Origin: Ustilago trichophora
Lineage: Eukaryota; Basidiomycota; Ustilaginomycetes; Ustilaginales; Ustilaginaceae
NCBI GenBank assembly: GCA_900323505.1
Contig: OOIN01000012.1
Location: forward strand, 496,001-560,000
Direction: 5' to 3'
Length of the DNA: 64,000 nucleotides
Shown: positions 1 through 8,414 of the stretch, piece after piece
Numbering within the stretch: position 1 is the stretch's first letter
How the letters are laid out: every line of letters begins with the position of its first letter
The notes under the pieces: generated by a model
Told to the model about the DNA's origin: nothing
The model's input: only the letters and a program-made list of their open reading frames with translations
Database searches by the model: none
Made by a program: the position numbers and the translations under genes

Positions 1-842
1 CTGCAGAAGCATGCCTGCGGGAAGGTGGGTGCTCCTTCATCAGGAACACTAACTCACCGCTCCGCATACCGCGACCACACAACGGAGAAAAAGATGGACT
101 TGAAAAAGAAGGTACAGGGCCGAAAGGAGAAAAGTGCGTGCGTGCAAAAAGAAAGAGAGAGAATGGGGTTTGATCTAGGACGGTATGCCTTGTCGAACCA
201 GACGTCTTTGCGTTGCGTCAGGCTCGCCATTAGAATGTCCCTTTCATGCGATATATTCCACCATCCTCCGATGCTCATCACCACGAAAAACTTGGTCGTC
301 TTAAAAAGTCGGTTCACTCACTACAAACACCTGGGCTGCGATAAACTCAGTCCTTGTCTCCATTCTTCACAGCGTCCCTAGAAAAAGCGCAAACAGCAGT
401 AAAGATGACAAGAAGATGAAGGGGAAGAAAGTGAAAAAAGGTAACCAACCTAATCAAATTGACCAAAAGAAAAAGAAGCGAGAAGAGGGAGGAGGGAATT
501 GGAAGAGAAGATGTATGAAACGTTCAATGGGTCAACTCCCACAGAAGCAAATACGAGATAATGACCTAAATCCAAGTTTCTTTTGTGAAAAATTTCATCT
601 AGCCTCCGTCTTCAATCAACCAGCCACTGAAAAAAAGACTGATCAATCAAATATTTGGGGCATGCACCGGATCAACCTAGGATCGGGTCGGAGTTCGGAT
701 GAGTGAGGAAGGGGTTTGGGTGATCAAGGAATGGTTGAAGTGAAGGAAAAGGGCGGGAGGAAAGAATTCGCACAATCATCACACACAGCTCACACAAAAG
801 ATCAAACTCCTCTACCATTGCATGCCGACCAACACCACCACG
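1..842. other. left-edge intergenic stretch, no gene seen
   Basis: No ORF here has a coding look. Those present are short, K/R-rich or overlapping on both strands. The stretch is the 3' flank of the minus-strand nucleoporin gene that ends at 843. It holds purine-rich runs around 410-510. The upstream neighbour is outside the window. Confidence 0.6.
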
Positions 843-3800
843 CTACGCCTTGGCAGCAGCCCCCTCCAAAACCTCCTTCAACTCCTTGGCCATGTCTTCA
901 GTCTTGACCTTGACCCTGTACTGCGTAGGATCCTTGCCATCGAATCCAAGGAACGAGTTGACCGTCTTATCCAATGTACTTTTCAACCCTTTGTAAGTCA
1001 TAAAGTTGACTGCCACTTTACCGTTTGCCTCGTTTCTTGCCAGCAACCTGTGCTTGCCCGTCGAAGAGTCGTGTTTGAGCTTGGCGATGCAGATTCCGAG
1101 ATCTTTCCAGGCTTTGGTTTCCATGTCGAGACGCCAGATCTTGGCACGGGCTTCGAAGAGGGTGGACTCGGATTCTTCTCCTTCTCCTTCACCGAGGAGG
1201 CCTGAGCTGGAGGTTTTGCTCGGATCATCGGCAGAAGAGGATGCGTCTTCGGCGCTTTCTGCTGCTTCGGTGGCCGCGGGTGCAGCAGCAGGAGTGGGCT
1301 GAGCGGTAGCGGAGAAGCTGAATCCTCCAATAGGCGCAGGAGCACCTTTCACCGGGGCAACATTCGCAGTCTCCACCTTCTTGTCTCCAGCAGTGGATGC
1401 CGTCTCGATGTCGTAAACAAAGTCGAATTTGGGCAGCGCTGCTTGAGCAACCGACTTAATTTCATCTCGCAGCGCCTTGTCCGCACTTGCACCCGTAGGC
1501 GTCGAGACAGCAGGCACCTGCCAGTCGAACTTGGGCAGCTTCGACACATCTTCTGCCGACACTTCGCCCCGGGGCGACGAGCCCGATCCTGGCCCTGCAG
1601 CTGCAGCTGCAGTGGCCGAACTTGGAGCGGTAGAAGTGGATGCGGAAGGGGCGGAAAAGCTGAACCCAGTCGAGGGAGCAGCAGTAGCTGGCTTCTGAGC
1701 TGCTGGTGCAGAAGCAACTGGGCTGAACGAGAACGAAGTGGAGGCAGGAGCAGCAGCGGGTGCGGTCGAAGTTGCTGGTGGAACCGAAGCTGCTGGTTTT
1801 GTAAAGGAGAAACCGGTCGATGGAGCTGCTGCTGCTGGAGCTGGGATGGAAGTGCTGGGCTTGGGCGCGCTGAACGAGAATCCAGAAGACGGCGTCTTTG
1901 CAGTGCTAGCAGCGGGGCTACCAAAGCTGAAGGTAGGCTGGGCGATCGCGGGTCCGCGTGGCTGGACTGGCGCTGCAGCCTCCGAATCAGAGCTGGGCGA
2001 GTCTGGGGCTTGGAAAGCAGCCGAAAGCGGAGAGGGTTTCTTGGGCTTGGATGCCGTGTACTGCGGAGGTACGACGAGGCTGGAAGTCGGCTTCGAAGTC
2101 TTCTCTGCGGCAGCAGGCTTTGGCGCACTCTGCTGCTGCTGTTCCTGCTTCTGGTTCTTCGCCTTGGTAAGCGCCTCGAGACGTCGTTGCACCTCTTCGG
2201 TCTTTTGCAATTTGCGCTCTTCCACCGAAGGCTCAACAGCAGCAGCAGCAGCAGCAGGAGTGGTGGTCGAGGCGGGTTCTGCTACAGCGGCCTTGCCATT
2301 GCGCTGTGGCTCCGCCTCTTCAACCGCCGCCTTCCGCTTGTTAGCCGTCTTGGGAGCAGTACGCTCGATCAAGTCGAGCACGGACTCCTTGGGCGGGCTG
2401 CTTTTCTCGGCAGCTTTCTGCGTCTCCCTTGCCTTGGCGCGGGTCAGCATCGAAGCGCGAGCCGAGCGGCGCACGGGTGTTGTCAAGGTAGCCTCATCTT
2501 CAGGCGTCTTCTTGCTCTTTGCAGCCAACGGCGCGGCCGACTGGTAAGGGTTGACAAGTTCGGGCTTGGTGGGAGGGCGTACGGGCGGTGTAGTCTTGAG
2601 GATATCTTGAATCGCGCTTGCGGTGCGAGTGGGTGCCTTTGGCGGGCTTGCCTTTGTTGAGGCGAGTCCTGCTGGCTCCGCTGCTGGAGTCGCCCGCTTG
2701 AGAGGAGAAGCGGAGGTGCCGTTGGTGGAAGAGGCAGCAATGATGTCTTTGGCGAGAAGGCTGCTCTGACGGGCCTGCTTCTCGTAGGCTGGTACAAATT
2801 GTGCTGTCTGGTCCTCTGCAGAGGTGCGGTCTTGAGCAGGCGAGCCGAAATCAGCGGCGGCGGCAGTGCGACGACGCTTAGTTTCATCCGCTCGATCTGA
2901 TGCATCTTGCGTCTCATCTGCATCCCTGGTGTGCCTTGCGAGGTTAGGATCGGTGCTAGATCTCGGCATGAAGCCGCCTTGTGCTTGCGTCCTGGCCAGC
3001 GCCGAAGCACGCGACGCACTCGCAACTACTGGCCGCCTGCGGGTCAGCGAGAGCCCACTCATGCCTGGGCCGAGGTAGATGGGTCGCCTGCGAGTAGGCG
3101 CTGCGGCACCGCCAAACCCGGATTGCGAAGCGGGGGCGCGTGGAGCGAGGAACGAGTACGCGCTCGATGAGGCGGTCATTCGATTGGTGCCAGGATGGAA
3201 GAGGTTGTTCATGCTTTGTGAGGATGGCATGGCAGGAGGAGCGATGCTGCTGGCTCGGGACGAGGGGGCCAAGCCGCTGGTTTGCACTGATGGGTATGGT
3301 CTCCCGTAGGACGAGACGCAAGTGAATTCAGACTCGAGATTGCGTCCTGTGGCCATACTCTCCTCGATCAATCGAATGCAGCCTTCGACTTCGACTTCAG
3401 TCAATCCGCCTTGACCGCCGCGCTGCTTTTCGGAGAAAAAGCGAGCGAGCAGATCGTAGTTGCGGGATACTGGACTGGTCTGCGTTGGAGGTGCGTACGA
3501 CGTTGATGGTACAGGTGTCGATGCAACGGGCTCAGGCTGCGCGTGAGTGAATTGACGTCGAAGACCCGGTGTCACAAGTGCGCTGTCGGCCAACGGTAGT
3601 GATCTAGGTGGTGCTGGCATCGAGGAGCGAGGTTTAGGACTTGGTGATCGAGACGCCAATCGCCCAGAGGACGGTACTGCAAGACGGCTGGGTTGGCTGG
3701 TCTGTGGTGATGATGAAGCGACTGCGGCAGCAACTCCCTCTTCGGCATCCTCGATCATACGGTCTTCTGTATCGACAGCCTCCTCGACATCGTCGAGGTT

Positions 3801-4169
3801 GGAAGACAACGATGCAGCATTGCCGCTCGCGATTTGCTTTACCTGCTCTTCCTCTGCGTCAGCCTCATCGGCCCCTCCAAAAGCAGCAGAGCGACGTGCC
3901 CTGCTGTGCCCTCTGAAGGGACTGATCATGGAAAAGATCTCACGCAACATCATGGGTGAGTTCGTCCTTGACGTTGGTGTGCTAGGGCCTACAGTAAGTG
4001 CCGACGAAGGTTTGGTCGGTGTTCTCGCATATGGCGAGGCCCTTGTTGGTGTTATTGAGGCAGATGGAGCTGTTGTGTTCGGAGCGGAAGCGGGAGCAGA
4101 CTCGTCATGGCGACTTGACGAGGATGCGGAAGCCGCCGCCGCTGCTCTTGTGTGTCTAGATGGACCCAT
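843..4169 (-). CDS. FG-nucleoporin with C-terminal Ran-binding domain (Nup2/Nup50/Nup60-like)
   Basis: Likely a nuclear-basket nucleoporin that binds Ran-GTP during nuclear transport. The frame is open up to 4271, but the start chosen is the ATG at 4169 (MGPSRHTRAAAA), which gives about 1108 residues. The N-terminal part has a hydrophobic/basic stretch (MLREIFSMISPFRGHSRARR) that looks like a membrane-binding amphipathic helix, then S/P/A-rich low-complexity sequence. Six FSF repeats (GFSFS, TFSFG, GFSFT and similar) follow in the last third. The final 110 or so residues read as a RanBP1-type domain: KIWRLD, WKDLG, HRLLARNEANGKVAVNF, then a helical end. Domain order matches yeast Nup2, while the N-terminal helix recalls Nup60/Nup1/Nup153. 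Orthology to a single yeast Nup is unresolved. A single exon is assumed. Confidence 0.85.
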   Translation of the reverse strand: MGPSRHTRAAAAASASSSSRHDESAPASAPNTTAPSASITPTRASPYARTPTKPSSALTVGPSTPTSRTNSPMMLREIFSMISPFRGHSRARRSAAFGGADEADAEEEQVKQIASGNAASLSSNLDDVEEAVDTEDRMIEDAEEGVAAAVASSSPQTSQPSRLAVPSSGRLASRSPSPKPRSSMPAPPRSLPLADSALVTPGLRRQFTHAQPEPVASTPVPSTSYAPPTQTSPVSRNYDLLARFFSEKQRGGQGGLTEVEVEGCIRLIEESMATGRNLESEFTCVSSYGRPYPSVQTSGLAPSSRASSIAPPAMPSSQSMNNLFHPGTNRMTASSSAYSFLAPRAPASQSGFGGAAAPTRRRPIYLGPGMSGLSLTRRRPVVASASRASALARTQAQGGFMPRSSTDPNLARHTRDADETQDASDRADETKRRRTAAAADFGSPAQDRTSAEDQTAQFVPAYEKQARQSSLLAKDIIAASSTNGTSASPLKRATPAAEPAGLASTKASPPKAPTRTASAIQDILKTTPPVRPPTKPELVNPYQSAAPLAAKSKKTPEDEATLTTPVRRSARASMLTRAKARETQKAAEKSSPPKESVLDLIERTAPKTANKRKAAVEEAEPQRNGKAAVAEPASTTTPAAAAAAVEPSVEERKLQKTEEVQRRLEALTKAKNQKQEQQQQSAPKPAAAEKTSKPTSSLVVPPQYTASKPKKPSPLSAAFQAPDSPSSDSEAAAPVQPRGPAIAQPTFSFGSPAASTAKTPSSGFSFSAPKPSTSIPAPAAAAPSTGFSFTKPAASVPPATSTAPAAAPASTSFSFSPVASAPAAQKPATAAPSTGFSFSAPSASTSTAPSSATAAAAAGPGSGSSPRGEVSAEDVSKLPKFDWQVPAVSTPTGASADKALRDEIKSVAQAALPKFDFVYDIETASTAGDKKVETANVAPVKGAPAPIGGFSFSATAQPTPAAAPAATEAAESAEDASSSADDPSKTSSSGLLGEGEGEESESTLFEARAKIWRLDMETKAWKDLGICIAKLKHDSSTGKHRLLARNEANGKVAVNFMTYKGLKSTLDKTVNSFLGFDGKDPTQYRVKVKTEDMAKELKEVLEGAAAKA

Positions 4170-4865
4170 GATCACGGAGGCCGTAGACCGTATGTGCAAG
4201 CTCGTGTTTACACTGCAAGCTGAGCTGCAGAGAGATGAGGCCGGTGGGACGACAATAAGCTTCAACGACAACCAAAAAATGAAGTTCAGTTGCAGTTGTG
4301 TTGTTCAAATTGTGCCTTGCAGGCAAGGAGCTAGGAGCACTGACCAAGTGTGTGATCAAAGCATCTCCTTGAGGGGATTAGCAAGTAGCCGCGCTGATAT
4401 TGTTGCTGAGGCTGACCTTGCTGTTGCTTGAGGGAGTCTTGAGGTTGTTGTTGAGAGGAAGAGGAGGAAAGAACCGAAAAAGAGCGGTGGATTACAGTTT
4501 GGCGATGACTGAAACGACTGTGTGTTGATTTTTTATTCATTTTCTCCAGCACTCTGCTCTTCTGATCGTGCAAGATCGCTGATCGCGCGCGGTCATCTGC
4601 CTGATTTAATTCTGATTTACGCTCGCACGGATGCATGACCAACACTCGAATTCATACATGCGGGCCTCGTTGCTTTCTGCAATCAAACCAAGCTGAGCTA
4701 TCCGTTCTATCTCTCAAGTGTCAGCGTCTCAACACATTCACAGGCCTGAGAGTCACTCGTTACCTTACATGACATCATAGCGACCAAGTAACTTGAGGGA
4801 AAAGTGTCCGTTGCCAGAGATTTTGTAGAATGGTGACAGAGGGGAAAACAAATGGCTCCAAATAA
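4170..4865. other. intergenic region between two minus-strand genes
   Basis: It holds the 5' flank of the nucleoporin gene and the 3' flank of the DUF2408 gene. ORFs in it are short shadows with low-complexity Q/S translations. No RNA gene or repeat was recognised. Confidence 0.5.
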
Positions 4866-7316
4866 CTAAGAAGTAGTGCTGCTGCTCGGAGCAGTGCCCG
4901 TCGAGCTTGACAAGAGATCGTTGATCGACGTCTCCTGGAAGCCCTGGGCCAAGGCGTCGATATGAGTGCCTACTGCAGGGCCGGATCCCTTCTGCTCCTC
5001 CAGAATGCCCGGTGTCGGGATAGCCAATGGCGCAGCACCTGCTGGCAGCCTCTCTACGGCGTCTGCCGGCAGTTCTTGCGATGGCAAAGGTGCCAGCTGA
5101 GCGGGGGATGCACTGTTGGATGCCGACATGGGTGGTGTAGAGCTTGCATGGACGATCGATTGGAGCGAGGAAGTCTTTCCATCGGCGCCGTTGACGGGAG
5201 GAGAGCGCGAGCTGAGACCAGTCAGATCGCCGACACCGTCACGGAAGTCACGTCCAATCTTTTGCGAGCGCAGTTGAGATGCGGCTGATGAAGGGGCGCC
5301 TGATGCGGGACTTGTGACAGCAGAGAGTGTCGAGGATGATGCAGAGGCTGCGGCCGAGTCGGCTTCCGACTTAGGCGCAGCCGCAGGAGAGCCAGCAACA
5401 GGGACAGGGGATGCCGTGGCAGACAGGGCGGTGGTGTGCACGGCTGGCAGTGTCGTGTTGCTGGCAGCACCAGTGCTCTCACTCGAAGTTGCCTCCCCCG
5501 CCACGGGCGCAGCTTTCAGCGTGGAAGCACTCGAGCTTGCCACGCTGCCATGACCAGCCGTGGGGGCCGCAGGTGATGCTGTTGCTGCCGGCATGGGTGT
5601 CATAGCCGTGAATCCGCCTCCAAATCCGCTGTCTCGGCCATTGACGCTGGATGCGGAGCTAGGGTGTCGCGATGGCGCTGCCGAGTTGGGACGTGTCGCT
5701 GGTTGATCAGGTGGTGCCATACCGATCATCGGACCTCCGCGCGCCATCAATGCCTGGCGAACCATATCAGCGGAAGGACCCTCGGCATCATCGTCACTGT
5801 CCGATGCAGCCGACTCTGTTCCGGAGAGATCGGCACTCGATGCGGTGTCACTGTCCCAGATTTCTTCCTCATCGTCATCGTCGTCGTCATCCTCGCGGTT
5901 AAGCATCTCTTCAATGGTCTGCTCGACCTCTTCGTACTGAGCTCGCAGAATGGCTTGACCTTCAGGAACGCTTCCGTCACGTCCGAGCCACTTTCGCACA
6001 CCGGTGTCGTTGCCGTCCTTGTCGAGCACTTTGCTTCGCATGCCGTCGATCTGGTGCAGCGCCAGGCGGTATGGATACAGATCGCGCATAGTGAAGGGTC
6101 CGCCGTATTTGGAAACCTCCTTGAGACACTTGGAGACGGTGGACAGCTTGTTGCTGATGGGCATGAGCTCCTCCGAGATGGGTTCCGATGAGGCCACAAG
6201 TCGGTAAATTAGACCATAGCATCGTCGCAGCAGATAAAGAAGCACGAGCTGGCCTTCGGGCTGTTTGCCTTCCGAATCGACGAACTTGCCGTTGACTCGC
6301 AGGCGGTCGATTTCCTTGAGCGTTACCTGGTAGTTCCACAGATCGGTTTCGCGAAGTGTCCATCGATGTGTCAAGACCAGATGCTCAAGCTGAGACTTGA
6401 TCTCGACGAGACGGTCGTAGATTGGCTGCAAAGTCATGGGAACCTCGTCGTTGCGCACGGTCATATCGTGGCAGATCTCGAAGCATTCTTCCAGCAAACC
6501 GACGAGGATGGCCTGACCTGCGGGGACAGAACTCCCACCTGGACCCAAGAACTTGCCATCGACACGTTTGGCATCGATCTTTCGCAGCTCTTCCTGAAGC
6601 TGCTTGATCTCTGCACGAGCGGGCTTGGGTTTCGCTGCTGCGGCTGCGAGCTGTCTTCGGATGGAAATGATCTTTTGGTGAATGGGCACCAGCTCGACGG
6701 AAAGCACCTTGAGTGAGCCTTCGAGCTTGCGGACCATCTTTTCGCACACCTCGAGCTTGCGTGTCATGAGTTTGGTGAGTTGTGGTGGATGGCGGCCACA
6801 TTCGCCGTCCCTGCGGATGATCTCGCGCAGTTCGGCGAGACGCGAACCGAAAGGTTGTAGGTCGGCTTCGGTATAGATACCCGATTCCTGAAGATGGTCA
6901 AGCAACTGCTTCATACAGCTGAGTTGCGAAAAGGTGGCGGGACTCTCTCGACTGCGTCCGATGGTGAGGAAGAAGAGACTGAGCAGCGAGAAGACGTCAT
7001 TCAACGTAGTGTCGACACGGTTCTGTTGGAGAACAGGCGAGTCGTCGGTACCGTTGCTGGTGGATTGATCGCCTTGGTCGTGATGATCGGAAGTGGAGCT
7101 GGCGCTAGAGGAAGCCTGAGCGTTGGCCTGTTGTTCATCTCGGACGGCGTTGAGTTTGGTGACCTGCTTAATGACCTGCTGGTATAGCTGCTGAACATCG
7201 TGGGATCGAATGAATTCGGAACTGTCCTTTTTGAGTGCTGTCAAGCGATTTCGGATGTTGATGAGCGCCTCGAGGATAGGCAGCTCCTCGTGTGGGATGC
7301 TCGACATGCTCGACAT
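4866..7316 (-). CDS. DUF2408 / UPF0662 family protein, function unknown
   Basis: 816 residues from the ATG at 7316 (MSSMSSIPHEEL). I assign it to the fungal DUF2408/UPF0662 family, whose molecular role I do not know. The first 475 residues or so are predicted helical. They contain a unit of roughly 90 residues three times, near 203-285, 293-372 and 378-472. Each copy runs L-x-PI-x3-L, then an ID-x2-R segment, a G or D-G-rich turn, P-x-GQ, and a leucine/acidic helix such as LLEECFEI. An acidic run (DDDDDDDEEEE) lies near 480. The remainder is S/A/T/P-rich and probably disordered. The 5' leader is long and holds an overlapping upstream ORF (see 7241-7894). No intron is needed. Confidence 0.8.
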   Translation of the reverse strand: MSSMSSIPHEELPILEALINIRNRLTALKKDSSEFIRSHDVQQLYQQVIKQVTKLNAVRDEQQANAQASSSASSTSDHHDQGDQSTSNGTDDSPVLQQNRVDTTLNDVFSLLSLFFLTIGRSRESPATFSQLSCMKQLLDHLQESGIYTEADLQPFGSRLAELREIIRRDGECGRHPPQLTKLMTRKLEVCEKMVRKLEGSLKVLSVELVPIHQKIISIRRQLAAAAAKPKPARAEIKQLQEELRKIDAKRVDGKFLGPGGSSVPAGQAILVGLLEECFEICHDMTVRNDEVPMTLQPIYDRLVEIKSQLEHLVLTHRWTLRETDLWNYQVTLKEIDRLRVNGKFVDSEGKQPEGQLVLLYLLRRCYGLIYRLVASSEPISEELMPISNKLSTVSKCLKEVSKYGGPFTMRDLYPYRLALHQIDGMRSKVLDKDGNDTGVRKWLGRDGSVPEGQAILRAQYEEVEQTIEEMLNREDDDDDDDEEEIWDSDTASSADLSGTESAASDSDDDAEGPSADMVRQALMARGGPMIGMAPPDQPATRPNSAAPSRHPSSASSVNGRDSGFGGGFTAMTPMPAATASPAAPTAGHGSVASSSASTLKAAPVAGEATSSESTGAASNTTLPAVHTTALSATASPVPVAGSPAAAPKSEADSAAASASSSTLSAVTSPASGAPSSAASQLRSQKIGRDFRDGVGDLTGLSSRSPPVNGADGKTSSLQSIVHASSTPPMSASNSASPAQLAPLPSQELPADAVERLPAGAAPLAIPTPGILEEQKGSGPAVGTHIDALAQGFQETSINDLLSSSTGTAPSSSTTS

Positions 7317-8414
7317 GGTAACTCGAGCCGCGGTGTTATCGATGGTAGTGGAGGGGCGACTGACTGGGCTTGTTGGATGGAGCGTTTGTACGTGTGATCG
7401 CGAAAGTATACCACAAGTTCCGGCGGCCAGGGGTTCCAGTGAGCGAGGCTGGGGCGAGTTTCAGATGCGATGTCACCAGTGAATCCCGTCGTGGATAGTG
7501 TCGAGATGGAGTGACCAAGCTGGTGCGCTGTCGACAGAGCTTTCGACGCGTGAAGAGAGTCGGGTGGAGGGGCGGAGAGAAGCGACAGCAGGCGAAGAGC
7601 TGACAATTGCGAGTCCACGGTGGAGACGACAAATTCAAGCTTGCGCTGTTCAAGAGGTGGAGGTGATGATGATCCGCTCGAAGCTGTCGAAGTTGTTGGA
7701 TGGAGATCCGAGCAATGCCGATCGAAATGTGATATCCAAAGAAGTAAATGTGATATGATGGTTGATTGGTGATGGTCAACGGATGAGCCGCGGAGGTGGA
7801 TCATGTTTCCAGAACGCTCTTTTTTTTGTCTGCTCAGACGCCGTCGGTTCAGTGTGAGAGTGTCTTGACTCGAACGTTGGCCTTTTGCATGCATGAGGGA
7901 GCGCCCGTGCTCAATTCCTAAAATTTAATTTCTCACAATTATTTATTCACAGCACAGCACAGCACAGCACAGCACAGTGCCAAACAAACCCTTTGCCCCC
8001 CTTTTTCTCTCTCTCCCTTATCAGACACAGAAAATAGGCTTCTGCGGCCGCAAAATGAGGCTGGCTGTCTGTCGCGTCTCAGAGAACTGCTGACCTCAGG
8101 TTGCAGCAACACGCGGTCTTTCAGACCATCACGAGAGACTCAGATTTCAGAACGAACAAGCGCCAGATCAAGCATGAGCACCATTCTTCACATTTCCTCG
8201 GCAGTCGATGCAATCGCAGAATATCTCAGACATAGACAAGAGGAAATGAATCGTTCTAAATGAGTGTGGAAATTGTAGAAAAGGCAGAGGAAATGGTCCG
8301 TGACAAAGTTGAAGAGCGGGAAGAGTGGATTGGAAGATCAGAGCTGTACTGTATTTTAGGAATATGAGAGGTGTCGCAGGCAAATGGCGAGTGCAGTGAG
8401 ATGGACGCTGTCGT
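7317..8414. other. 5' leader/promoter of the DUF2408 gene and 3' flank of the ABC transporter
   Basis: About 1.1 kb without a supported gene. It contains a CACAG pentanucleotide repeat (7948-7977) and a copy of the ACTGTACTGTA motif near 8344. An ATG-initiated minus-strand ORF of 217 codons (7241-7894) overlaps the start of the DUF2408 ORF in another frame. Its translation is S/L/H/P/R-rich and resembles no known protein, so it may be an upstream ORF or chance. Confidence 0.5.
7948..7977. repeat. (CACAG)6 microsatellite
   Basis: Six perfect tandem copies of the pentanucleotide CACAG, directly visible, in the intergenic region upstream of the DUF2408 gene. Confidence 0.95.

Noticed and set aside
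1443..2660. 405-codon plus-strand frame opposite the nucleoporin
   Set aside because: It is an antisense shadow of GC-rich, repetitive nucleoporin coding sequence. Its translation is C/R/S/G-rich without family resemblance.
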